Shown: piece after piece, positions 27,760 to 35,793 of the stretch
Layout of the letters: each line of letters opens with the position of its first letter
How positions within the stretch are numbered: position 1 is the stretch's first letter
Assembly (NCBI GenBank): GCA_963753905.1
Contig: CAVWDZ010000001.1
Span: forward strand, 186,001-250,000
Source of the DNA: Bog-756 sp963753905
Lineage (GTDB): Bacteria > Actinomycetota > Acidimicrobiia > Acidimicrobiales > RAAP-2
Length of the DNA stretch: 64,000 bases
Reading direction: 5' to 3'
Translations under genes and position numbers: made by a program
Notes under the pieces: model-generated
What the model was told of the DNA's origin: nothing
Seen by the model: the letters and a program-made list of their open reading frames with translations, nothing else
The model's database searches: none

Positions 27760-28895
27760 GCCGCACCTGGCAGGTGTTCGACGATCGACGCGATCCGATG
27801 CCGGTGCTCGCCAGGCGTGCCGTACAACGAGCGGTTGACGACCGCGCGGCGGAGGTAGAAGTGGATGTCGTGTTCGAAGGTGAGGCCGATCCCTCCGTGG
27901 ATCTGAATGCAGTCCTGCACGAGCTCCGAGCCGTAGTCGCCGATGAAGGCCTTGGCGGCACTGACCAGCTCGCCCGCGTCGGCGGATCCGGAGGCAACGG
28001 CCGCGGCGGACACGTCGTTGATCGCGTGCCCGGCCTCGAGCCAGGTCCTCATGTCGGCGAACCGGTGCTTGAGCTCCTGGTAGGAGGCGAGCGGTCGTCC
28101 GAACGAATAGCGGTCGAACGCCCACTCGATGGTCATGTCCAACGCACGCTGCATGGCCCCGACCGACTCCGAATTGGCGATGACCAGCGCCAGCTGCAGC
28201 TGTCGCTCGACGGGGCCGCCGGCCTCGCCGATGCCTCCGACCACGGTGTCGGCGGGCAGTCGCACGTCGCGGAAGGTGACCTCGGAGAAGCGACGGGTGA
28301 GATCGACCGTCTGCATCGGGTGGACCGAGATGCCCTCGGTGCCGGCCGGCGCGAGTACCTGGGTGAGCCCGCTGCCAGTGCGTCCGGTCACCACGAAGTG
28401 GCTGGCCTCTTCCGCGGCCTCGACCGGGCGCTTGACACCGTTGAGGACGAGGTCGGACCCGTCCGGCCGGACCTCGAGCGCGATCTGACCGAGGCCGTCG
28501 CCCGGGCGCGGCTCGCGGTAGCCCCAGGACGCGATCTTCGTTCCGTCGAGGAGGCCCGCCCGGAGGCCGGCATGACGATCGTCCGGATCGTCGTTGAGGA
28601 CGGCGGCGACGAGGTTGGTCGGGAGCAGCGGCCCCGGTGCGGCGTGGCGCCCGAACTCATGGGCGACCAGCGTGAGGTCGATGAGCCCGTCGCCGCTGAT
28701 CGACCCGCCGCCGTACTGCTCGTCGACGAGGAGGGACGTCCACCCGAGCTCGGCGCCGCGCTGCCAGAAGCGGGCACCGAATCCGACAGGGTCGTCATGG
28801 AGGCGACGGATCTCCGCCGGAGGGGCGTGCTCTGTCAGGAACCTCGACGTGGTGTCACGGAAGAACTCCTGATCGGATGTCAGGTTCAGCAGCAC
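27756..28895 (-). CDS. Acyl-CoA dehydrogenase, partner subunit
   Basis: A 379-residue protein, MLLNLTSDQEFFRDTTSRFL at the N-terminus, and RYSFGRPLASYQELKHRFAD and CIQIHGGIGLTFEHDIHFYL in the C-terminal half. The IHGGIG segment is a family hallmark. The usual SEPDAGSD-type loop is absent, consistent with the smaller or degenerate subunit of a heteromeric enzyme. It overlaps the large-subunit gene by 4 bases and starts 16 bases after the aldehyde dehydrogenase stop, so all three are one transcript. Confidence 0.9.
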   Translation of the reverse strand: MLLNLTSDQEFFRDTTSRFLTEHAPPAEIRRLHDDPVGFGARFWQRGAELGWTSLLVDEQYGGGSISGDGLIDLTLVAHEFGRHAAPGPLLPTNLVAAVLNDDPDDRHAGLRAGLLDGTKIASWGYREPRPGDGLGQIALEVRPDGSDLVLNGVKRPVEAAEEASHFVVTGRTGSGLTQVLAPAGTEGISVHPMQTVDLTRRFSEVTFRDVRLPADTVVGGIGEAGGPVERQLQLALVIANSESVGAMQRALDMTIEWAFDRYSFGRPLASYQELKHRFADMRTWLEAGHAINDVSAAAVASGSADAGELVSAAKAFIGDYGSELVQDCIQIHGGIGLTFEHDIHFYLRRAVVNRSLYGTPGEHRHRIASIVEHLPGAA

Positions 28896-28910
28896 GGTGC
28901 GCCCCGGAGA

Positions 28911-30392
28911 TCAGGCACTCGGCCACGCCAGGGACTTGATCTCGAGGTACTGGTCGAATCCGGCGATGCCGTTCTGACGTCCGATCCCACTGCTCTTGTA
29001 TCCCCCGAACGGCACGTCGGCCCCGTACCAGACGCCGCCGTTGACACCCATGGTGCCGGTCCGGACCCGCCGCGCCACGGCGAGGGCGCGCTCCTGCGAA
29101 GCGGAGAAGACGGCGCCGCTGAGCCCGTAGGTGCTGTCGTTCGCGATGCGTACCGCATCGTCGTCGTCCTCGAACGGGATGACCACCAGGACCGGACCGA
29201 AGATCTCCTCCTGGGCGATCGTCATCGCACTGTCGACGCCGGTGAACATCGTGGGCTCGACGAAGAAGCCCTTGGGCTGGTCCTCGGGGCGGCCACCGCC
29301 GACGGCGAGCGTTGCTCCCTCCTCGACACCGCGGGCGATGTACCCGAGGACCCGGTCGCGCTGCTTGGCGCTGATCAGCGGCCCCATGATCACGTCGTCG
29401 CGCTGGGGGTCGCCGTAGGGCACCATGGCCAGGTAGCCGGTGAGCCGTTCGACGCCCTCGTCGTAGCGCGACCGGGGGAGCAGCATCCGTGTCGGGATGG
29501 CGCATCCCTGGCCAGCGTGCGCGCACACCGCGAGGCCGATCATCAGCGCCGAGTCGAAGTCGGCGTCGTCGAGCACGATCGTGGCGGACTTGCCACCCAG
29601 TTCGAGGAACAGGCGCTTCATGGTGTCGGCGCCCTTGGCCATGATCCGCTTGCCCACCGCGGTGGACCCGGTGAAGGAGATGAGGTCGACCTCCGGCGAG
29701 AGGGTGAGCTCCTCGCCGATCAGGTGGTCCGCGGAGGTCACGACGTTGACGACGCCGGGCGGGATGTCGGTCCGTTCGGCCACGACCCGGCCGATGAGGG
29801 TGGCGTTCCACGGCGTGTCGGGGGCGGGCTTGAGCACCACCGTGTTGCCGGTCGCCAGTGCCTGGCCCAACTTGGCCAGCGTGACCTCGAACGGGAAGTT
29901 CCACGGGGTGATGGCCCCGACCACCCCGGCCGGCTCCTTGGAGATCACACGGGTATTGGTGCCGCCGCGGAAATCGGTCGCATCGGGCAGGTGGGTCTCC
30001 CACTCGAACTCGTCGATGAGCCGGGTCGGGTAGCGCAGGGAGTCGGCGAGGGGAGCGTCGAGCTGCGGACCGAGGGTGAGCATCCGCGGGCAGCCGACCT
30101 CGAGGATGAGCTGCTCACGGAGCTGCTCGCGCTCGGCCTCGAGGCCCTGCTGGAGCTGTTCGAGACAACGCTTGCGGAAGTCCCGGTCGGTCGACCAGTC
30201 GGTCCCGTCGAAGGCCCGCCGGGCGGCAGTGATGGCCCGTCGCATGTCGGCGACGGACCCGTCGGCAACCTGGCCGATGACCTCCTCGGTCGCCGGGTTG
30301 ACGTTGTCGAACCGCTCCCCCGTCGACGCTTCGACGAGCTTGCCGTCGATGAGCATGTTGGGTTCCGGATCGAGTGTCGTGCTGCCGTCCAT
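28911..30392 (-). CDS. NAD(P)-dependent aldehyde dehydrogenase
   Basis: A 493-residue aldehyde dehydrogenase with PWN (N165), general base E264 in LELGGKS, and nucleophile C297 in GQGCAIP. The frame is open upstream, but the ATG at 30392 with AGGGAG fits the family start (MDGSTTLDPEPNMLIDGK). It heads the leftward series ALDH, two-subunit acyl-CoA dehydrogenase, CoA-transferase, SDR, mutase. A copy of the shared inverted repeat lies 61 bases before the start. It likely makes the acid that is then activated to a CoA ester. Confidence 0.93.
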   Translation of the reverse strand: MDGSTTLDPEPNMLIDGKLVEASTGERFDNVNPATEEVIGQVADGSVADMRRAITAARRAFDGTDWSTDRDFRKRCLEQLQQGLEAEREQLREQLILEVGCPRMLTLGPQLDAPLADSLRYPTRLIDEFEWETHLPDATDFRGGTNTRVISKEPAGVVGAITPWNFPFEVTLAKLGQALATGNTVVLKPAPDTPWNATLIGRVVAERTDIPPGVVNVVTSADHLIGEELTLSPEVDLISFTGSTAVGKRIMAKGADTMKRLFLELGGKSATIVLDDADFDSALMIGLAVCAHAGQGCAIPTRMLLPRSRYDEGVERLTGYLAMVPYGDPQRDDVIMGPLISAKQRDRVLGYIARGVEEGATLAVGGGRPEDQPKGFFVEPTMFTGVDSAMTIAQEEIFGPVLVVIPFEDDDDAVRIANDSTYGLSGAVFSASQERALAVARRVRTGTMGVNGGVWYGADVPFGGYKSSGIGRQNGIAGFDQYLEIKSLAWPSA

Positions 30393-30452
30393 GGCGCTCC
30401 CTGGGTTGGCGTTCGGTGCAGGCCGGCCGCTGATATCACGTTGGTGGTTCAA

Positions 30453-30467
30453 AAGAATACCGTTCCC
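30453..30467. promoter_or_regulatory. Shared operator-like repeat upstream of the ALDH unit
   Basis: AAGAATACCGTTCCC matches the consensus at the AA and TT core positions and has arms AAGAAT and GTTCCC. It lies 61 bases upstream of the leftward ALDH start in the 94-base gap to the SDR gene, so it is well placed to control the unit. Confidence 0.45.
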
Positions 30468-30486
30468 CCAACCGGCCGCAACATGG

Positions 30487-31233
30487 TCACGACGGCGGCC
30501 GCGGGACGATGGTGACGGTGGGAATGCTCGCGGTCGCTCCGCACCGCAACACGGTGTCGAGGACCCGGACCAGCTCGTCGACGTCCAGCAGGGCCCCGGC
30601 GATGAGCTGTCGTGCCATCCAGATCGAGGCCATCTCACCCGCCAGCTCCTGGTCCCATCCGGAGGCGAACTCGGTCATCGAGTCGCCGTCACCGCCTGCG
30701 CAGTCGCCGACCGTGACCCGGGTGAACCCGATCCGTGGGTGTTCCGCGCGCCACGCCTCCACCAACTTGTCCAGCGCCGCCTTGCTCACCGCGTAGGCAC
30801 CCAGACCCGGCCATGGCGGTGTGGTCGAGGCACTGATCGACGACAGATAGGCAGCGCTCCCGCTCGAGGCCGACAGATGGGGGAGCGCTGCCGCGGTGAC
30901 CAGCGACGCCCCGATGACGTTGGTGTCGAACACGCGTCGCCAGCTCCCGACGTCGAGTTCGGCGAGTCGTCCGAGCGGCCCGATCCCGGTGGCGTAGACG
31001 AGTCCGTCGATGCCGCCCAGCCCATCGGCGGCCTCGTCGATCGCTGTCCGGCAGCCTGCCTCGTCGGTGACGTCGCAGGTGATCGGGAGTGCACCGGGTC
31101 CCGCCTCGTTCGCCGCCGCGATGAGCCGGTCGCGCCTGCGCGCCATGAGTGCCACGGTTGCCCCGCGCTCGGCGAGCCCGACCGCGACACAGCGACCGAG
31201 GCCGCTCGATGCACCGACGACGACGACTCTCAT
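30487..31233 (-). CDS. SDR-family oxidoreductase
   Basis: A 248-residue SDR with GASSGLG at 7-13, the YATG variant of NNAG, SSISAS and the catalytic YAVSK. The C-terminal third is unusual (VTVGDCAGGDGDSMTEFASG, then LDVDELVRVLDTVLRC), lacking the usual DGG ending. A GTG nine bases upstream (31242) is an alternative start. The gene follows the P450 at 31274 by about 40 bases on the same strand, so P450 and SDR may act in sequence. Confidence 0.85.
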   Translation of the reverse strand: MRVVVVGASSGLGRCVAVGLAERGATVALMARRRDRLIAAANEAGPGALPITCDVTDEAGCRTAIDEAADGLGGIDGLVYATGIGPLGRLAELDVGSWRRVFDTNVIGASLVTAAALPHLSASSGSAAYLSSISASTTPPWPGLGAYAVSKAALDKLVEAWRAEHPRIGFTRVTVGDCAGGDGDSMTEFASGWDQELAGEMASIWMARQLIAGALLDVDELVRVLDTVLRCGATASIPTVTIVPRPPS

Positions 31234-31273
31234 CGACGCCACCCCCGCTTCCTCTGGTCCCGTGGCACGCGGC

Positions 31274-32473
31274 TCAGGTCACGATGACCGGGAGGCGCTC
31301 CCAGCCTCTCACCGTCGACGTCCGGGCCTGCTCGGCGTTGTCCCAGTCGACCTCCCACGAGGGGAAGCGCTGCAGCACCTCGTCGAGCGCCACCCGCCCC
31401 TCCAGCCTGGCCAGCGCGGCGCCGAGGCAGAAGTGCAGGCCATAGCCGAACGCCAGATGGTGGTCGATCTGTCGGGTCACGTCGAACCGGTCTCCCTCCG
31501 GGAATCTTCGGTCGTCACGGTTGCCCGATCCGTTGAGCAGCAGCACCACACTCCCCTCCGGCAGCACCGTTCCGTGATGACCGACGTCCTGGGTCACGTA
31601 TCGGGCCTGGGTCGGCGACGGTGGCTCGAAGCGCAGGAGCTCCTCGATGGCGTTGGGCACCAGGCTCCGGTCCTCGACGATCCTGCGCCGCTGGTCCGGG
31701 TGGTCGGCGAGCACCTTGCCGGTCCACCCGATGAGCCGGGTCGTGGTCTCGTTGCCGGCCGCGGCGATGAGGTTGACGACGTTGACCACCTCGGAGCGAG
31801 TGAGCCGACGGGTCGTGCCCGTCTCGTCCTCGAACTCCGCCTGGAGCAGTTCGGTCATCAGGTCGTCCGACGGGTGCTCCGCCCGCCAGTCGATGTACTC
31901 GTCGAAGTTGCTGGCCTGCTGGTCGGCATTGAAGTACGAGGTGTCGGGCATGGTGCCCTCTTCCAGGCGGAGGCCCGCGTCGATGGAGTCCCGGAGCGCC
32001 TCCTGGTCCTGCTCGGGGATGCCGAGCAGCATCCCGATGGTCCGCATCGGCATCTGGGCACCGAGGTCGGCGATGAAGTCGAACCCGTCGCTGTCCCTCA
32101 GGGGATCGAGGCTCCGTGCGCAGAATTCCCGGACCTTGGGTTCGATTGCGTTCATCTTGCGGGGGGTGAACACCCGCGACAGCAGCCCGCGGTGGAGGTT
32201 GTGGTCCGGCGGATCCTCGAAGATGATCGACCCCGGAGGCATCTCCATGCCGCTCTTGATGAGCTCGAGCAGTGTGCCCTTTGCCGAGCTGTAGGTTTTC
32301 CATTCGATGAGTCCCCGTTCGACGTCGTCGAAGCGGCTCAGCGCGTAGAAGTCGTACCGTTCGTTGTAATAGAGCGGGCGTTCCTCCCGGAGGCGCCGCC
32401 AGATCGGGTACGGATCGGTGTCGATCTCGAAGTCGTAGGGGTCGTAGTAGAGGTCGGCGTCGGTCGCTGTCAT
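31274..32473 (-). CDS. Cytochrome P450
   Basis: A 399-residue intact P450 with AGNETTTRLIGW (I-helix), EELLRFEPP (ExxR) and FGYGLHFCLGAALARLEG with haem ligand C349. It is closely similar throughout to the frameshifted P450 at 6676, including YYDPYDFEIDTDPYP and GIPEQDQEALRD, so the two are paralogues. GAGGGAG precedes the ATG. The upstream region carries a separate 17-base palindrome (32494-32510) just before the start and two copies of the shared repeat. Confidence 0.95.
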   Translation of the reverse strand: MTATDADLYYDPYDFEIDTDPYPIWRRLREERPLYYNERYDFYALSRFDDVERGLIEWKTYSSAKGTLLELIKSGMEMPPGSIIFEDPPDHNLHRGLLSRVFTPRKMNAIEPKVREFCARSLDPLRDSDGFDFIADLGAQMPMRTIGMLLGIPEQDQEALRDSIDAGLRLEEGTMPDTSYFNADQQASNFDEYIDWRAEHPSDDLMTELLQAEFEDETGTTRRLTRSEVVNVVNLIAAAGNETTTRLIGWTGKVLADHPDQRRRIVEDRSLVPNAIEELLRFEPPSPTQARYVTQDVGHHGTVLPEGSVVLLLNGSGNRDDRRFPEGDRFDVTRQIDHHLAFGYGLHFCLGAALARLEGRVALDEVLQRFPSWEVDWDNAEQARTSTVRGWERLPVIVT

Positions 32474-32493
32474 GATGCTCCCTCGGGGTCCGG

Positions 32494-32510
32494 TGCGGAA
32501 CGGTACCGCA
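32494..32510. promoter_or_regulatory. Candidate operator before the P450 start
   Basis: TGCGGAACGGTACCGCA is a near-perfect 17-base inverted repeat (7 of 8 pairs match about a central G). It lies 21 bases upstream of the leftward P450 start, a typical site for a repressor. It differs from the 15-base repeat. Confidence 0.45.
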
Positions 32511-32672
32511 TGGTCCGGTCGCGCCCCGGAAGACGGTCTCGGCGCCGGGTGTTCACGGTGCCTCGGCCACCGGGAGCCGTCGTTCCTCTGTCGCCTGGCC
32601 CGCTGGTGTCACCCGACCCCCTGGTCTCGGACCGCTCGCTCGCGTCGGGCGGGACGAACGTTCCATATGATC

Positions 32673-32687
32673 AAGAAGTAGGTTCTC
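32673..32687. promoter_or_regulatory. Shared operator-like repeat
   Basis: AAGAAGTAGGTTCTC contains AGAA and TTCT as matched arms and lies in the divergent region between the P450 and the ligase unit. Confidence 0.45.
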
Positions 32688-32784
32688 ACACCATTCGCTG
32701 CGGCCGCCAATGGCGGGAGCGCCGGTCGGGACACACCGCCGACCAGCTGGCGGCATCCGTCGAGCAACGGTACTCTCTTTTCGG

Positions 32785-32799
32785 AGTAAGGTCGTTCTC
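32785..32799. promoter_or_regulatory. Weak copy of the shared repeat
   Basis: AGTAAGGTCGTTCTC keeps the AA/TT core and the right arm but not the left arm. It is 22 bases before the ATG of the truncated amidohydrolase. Confidence 0.3.
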
Positions 32800-32820
32800 A
32801 TCAGCGAGAGAAAGGGCAGC

Positions 32821-32958
32821 ATGGCGCTCCGGGCACTCGACGCCCCGGTCCTCGATGCGGACAACCACCTCTACGAGACCCGCGACCCGCTGCCGACATT
32901 CCTGCCGGAGCGCCATCGCGACCTCATCGACGACGTGGACCTGCGGGGCCGCCGATGA
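32821..32958 (+). pseudogene. N-terminal remnant of an amidohydrolase-2 family gene
   Basis: A 45-codon frame beginning MALRALDAPVLDADNHLYE and continuing TRDPLPTFLPERHRDLIDD. VLDADNHLYE is the normal opening of actinobacterial amidohydrolase-2 family enzymes of roughly 400 residues, but this frame stops after LRGRR. The continuation was not found in other frames before the ligase gene. The stop overlaps an ATG that opens an 8-codon frame (32955-32981), which in turn overlaps the ligase GTG. The remnant may persist because it couples translation to the ligase. Confidence 0.6.
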
Positions 32959-32977
32959 ACGTCGACGGCGCCGTGCG

Positions 32978-34585
32978 GTGATCCACGCCGCTCGCAACGG
33001 CGAGTGGGCCACGATTCCGGAGATGACCGGCGCAGCCGCCGAGCGCTTCGGAGCCCGGCCGGCGGTCATCGAGGGGGGGACGCAGCTCTCCTACGGTGAC
33101 CTCGTCGAGCGGTCCCGACGGTTCGGCGCGGCCCTCGTCTCCTCCGGCGTCGAGCCGGGTGACCGGGTCGCCATCTGGGCGCCCAACAGTGCCGAGTGGA
33201 TCGTGGCCGCGCTCGGGCTCCTCCAGGCAGGCGCGGTGCTCGTCCCGGTCAACACGCGGTTCAAGGGGACCGAGGCCGCCGACATCCTGGTGCGGAGCCG
33301 GGCCAAGGCCCTCGTCACGGTCACCGCCTTCCTCGGCACCGACTATGTGAGCATGCTCCGGGGCTCCGGAGTGCACCTCCCCGAGCTCGAGACCGTCGTG
33401 GTCGCGCAAGGACCGGCGGTCGACGGCACCGAACAGTGGGAGGCCTTCCTCGAGCGGGCGACCGACGCATCGCGGTCTGAGGTCGGGCGGCGCTCCGCCG
33501 CCGTCGCAACCGACGACCCGTGCGACATCCTGTTCACTTCGGGAACCACAGGGGTGCCGAAGGGCGTCGTGCAGACCCACGGCAGGACCCTTCGCGTGGC
33601 CACCGACTGGGTGGCGATGACCGGACTGACCGCGGAGGACCGCTACCTGATGGTCAACCCGTACTTCCACATGTTCGGGTTGAAGGCAGGCATCCTGGCA
33701 GCGGTGGCCGCGGGGGCCACCATGATCCCCGAGGCGGTCTTCGACGTCGATCGGGTGCTCTCGACGGTGGCCGAGCAGGCGGTCACGGTGCTCCCCGGCC
33801 CTCCCACGCTCTACCAGGGGATGCTCGACCATCCCGATCGCGGCCGCCACGACCTGTCGAGCCTCCGGGTCGCGGTGACCGGCGCAGCGGACATCCCGGT
33901 CGAGCTCATCCGGCGCCTCGACGCCGAGCTCCCCTTCTCCACGATCATCACCGGCTACGGCCTGACCGAAGGTGGCACGGCCGCGGCGACGGCTCCCGGT
34001 GACGACGTCGAGACCGTCGCGACCACGGTCGGGCGCCCGCGACCGGGTTTCGAGCTGCGGATCGTCGACCAGGAGGACCGCGATGTCCCTGCGGGGTCGC
34101 CGGGGGAGATCCTGTTGCGCGGGGCCAGCATCATGTCCTGTTACCTCGACGATCCGGAGGCGACCGCCGAGGCGTTGTCGGCTGACGGATGGCTCCGCAC
34201 CGGCGACCTCGGCACCGTGGATCCGGAGGGCCGCCTGCGCATCGTCGGCCGGAGCAAGGACATGTTCATCGTGGGGGGGTTCAACGCCTACCCCGCGGAG
34301 ATCGAGAACGGCCTGCTCCGCCACCCGGACATCCGGCAGGCGGCCGTGATCGGCATCCCCGACGACCGTCTGGGCGAGGTCGGCATGGCGTTCGTCGCGC
34401 TGCGTCCAGGAGCCGCGGTCACCGGGGACGACATCATCGGGTGGTGCCGTGACCAGATGGCCAACTACAAGGTGCCGCGGGTGGTCGAGCTCATCGACGA
34501 CCTGCCCCTCAACGCGACCGGGAAGGTCGTCAAGGACGTCCTGCGCGCACGCGCGCCCGCCCGGCCCTCCGGACCGCCTCCATGA
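32978..34585 (+). CDS. Acyl-CoA ligase, FadD3-like AMP-forming
   Basis: A 535-residue ANL-superfamily ligase. The AMP-binding P-loop is FTSGTTGVPKG (about 187-196), followed by GYGLTEGGTA, RTGDLG, the hinge GRSKDMFIVGGFNAYPAEIE and catalytic K516 in NATGKVVKD. The stretch LVPVNTRFKGTEAADILVRS resembles the FadD3 group, which activates the propanoate side chain of steroid remnants, but this is resemblance only. A GTG at 32978 overlaps a preceding short frame; an ATG at 33023 is the alternative start. Its stop overlaps the CoA-transferase start by 4 bases. Confidence 0.9.
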   Translation: MIHAARNGEWATIPEMTGAAAERFGARPAVIEGGTQLSYGDLVERSRRFGAALVSSGVEPGDRVAIWAPNSAEWIVAALGLLQAGAVLVPVNTRFKGTEAADILVRSRAKALVTVTAFLGTDYVSMLRGSGVHLPELETVVVAQGPAVDGTEQWEAFLERATDASRSEVGRRSAAVATDDPCDILFTSGTTGVPKGVVQTHGRTLRVATDWVAMTGLTAEDRYLMVNPYFHMFGLKAGILAAVAAGATMIPEAVFDVDRVLSTVAEQAVTVLPGPPTLYQGMLDHPDRGRHDLSSLRVAVTGAADIPVELIRRLDAELPFSTIITGYGLTEGGTAAATAPGDDVETVATTVGRPRPGFELRIVDQEDRDVPAGSPGEILLRGASIMSCYLDDPEATAEALSADGWLRTGDLGTVDPEGRLRIVGRSKDMFIVGGFNAYPAEIENGLLRHPDIRQAAVIGIPDDRLGEVGMAFVALRPGAAVTGDDIIGWCRDQMANYKVPRVVELIDDLPLNATGKVVKDVLRARAPARPSGPPP

Positions 34586-35793
34586 GTGGCGAGGCCCACG
34601 GCCTGTCCTCGCTCGCCGGTCTCCGGGTCGTGGAGCTCGGCGTGTGGGTCGCCGCGCCGTCGGCGGCCGCGCTGCTCGCCGACTGGGGTGCCGACGTGAT
34701 CAAGGTCGAATCCCCGACCGGCGATCCGATGCGCAACGTCTTCGGCTCGATCGGGATCGGTGGCGACCTGCCGAATCCGGCGTTCGCCCTCGACAACCGC
34801 GGCAAGCGGAGCGTCGTGCTCGATCTCCGGGATGCGGTCGACCGGCAGCACCTCGAGGACCTCCTGACCACGGCCGACGTCTTCGTGAGCAACCTGCGGC
34901 CGGACGCCCTTGACAAGCTCGACCTCGGGCCGGCGGAGACGGTTGTCCGGCATCCCCGGCTCGTCTACTGCAGCGTCACCGGCTACGGGCTGCGCGGCGA
35001 GGACCGGAACCGCCCGACCTACGACATCGGTGCGTTCTGGGCCCGGTCCGGGTTGTCCAACCAGATGGCCGACGGCGACGGGAACCCCCTGAACGCCAGG
35101 GGCGGCATCGGCGACCACATCACCGGGCTGGCCGCGCTCTCCGGCATCCTGGCCGCGGTGCTCGAGCAGCGTCTGACCGGTGCCGGACGGGTGGTCGAGG
35201 TCTCGCTCCTCCGCACCGGCGCCTATGTGCTCGGGTGGGACCTGGGCCTGCAGATGATGCTCGGCAAGGTCGCACCGGCCGAGTCCCGGCAGCACAACCA
35301 GTCACCCCTGATGAACGCCTACCGTGCCGCCGACGGGCGGTGGTTCTTCTTCACCGGTCTCGAGATGGACCGCCACATCGGCCCGGTCGCACGCGCACTC
35401 GACCGATCCGACCTGCTCGAGGACGAGCGCTTCTGCAACGCCGCCGCCATCCGCAGGAACCGGAGCGAGTTCATCGCGCTCCTCGACGGGATCATCGCCG
35501 AGCGACCCCTGGCGGAGTGGGCGGAACGGTTCGACCGCGAAGGCGTCTGGTGGGCGCTCGCCCAGACACCGGCGGAGGTGGTCGAGGATCCGCAGCTGCT
35601 GGCCAACGACGGGTTCGTGGAGGTGGAGGGCGGCGCGGTCCGGTCGGTCAACGGTCCGGTCACCTTCTCGGGGCTCGGCGGGCGGCCCGCCGTGGCGGTC
35701 CCCGAGCTCGGAGCGGACACCGACGAGGTGCTCGCGGAGCTGGCCCGCGACCGGGTCAACCCCGGGCCCGGGCCAACAGGCCCCGGGCGATGA
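34582..35793 (+). CDS. CaiB/BaiF-family CoA-transferase
   Basis: A 403-residue class III CoA-transferase. It shows LAGLRVVELGVWVAAPSAA, DWGADVIKVE, DNRGKRSVVLDL and likely nucleophile D178 in GGIGDHITG. It overlaps the ligase gene by 4 bases (ATGA), so a ligase and a CoA-transferase are co-expressed. The end of the gene overlaps the convergent acyl-CoA dehydrogenase by 38 bases. Its C-terminus is proline/glycine-rich. Confidence 0.92.
   Translation: MSGEAHGLSSLAGLRVVELGVWVAAPSAAALLADWGADVIKVESPTGDPMRNVFGSIGIGGDLPNPAFALDNRGKRSVVLDLRDAVDRQHLEDLLTTADVFVSNLRPDALDKLDLGPAETVVRHPRLVYCSVTGYGLRGEDRNRPTYDIGAFWARSGLSNQMADGDGNPLNARGGIGDHITGLAALSGILAAVLEQRLTGAGRVVEVSLLRTGAYVLGWDLGLQMMLGKVAPAESRQHNQSPLMNAYRAADGRWFFFTGLEMDRHIGPVARALDRSDLLEDERFCNAAAIRRNRSEFIALLDGIIAERPLAEWAERFDREGVWWALAQTPAEVVEDPQLLANDGFVEVEGGAVRSVNGPVTFSGLGGRPAVAVPELGADTDEVLAELARDRVNPGPGPTGPGR

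Larger units (their letters stand above)
32474..32820. other. Divergent regulatory region
   Basis: About 347 bases between the leftward P450 and the rightward truncated amidohydrolase/acyl-CoA ligase unit, without a supported gene. It contains the palindrome at 32494-32510 and two copies of the shared inverted repeat (32673-32687, 32785-32799). Confidence 0.6.

Noticed and set aside
27444..30515. 1023-codon plus-strand frame opposite the acyl-CoA dehydrogenase and ALDH genes
   Set aside because: Same shadow effect; the minus-strand genes have all family motifs.
31010..32977. Long N-terminal extension of the FadD3-like ligase frame
   Set aside because: The extension is antisense to the P450 and SDR genes and has no ligase character; the ligase begins at 32978 or 33023.
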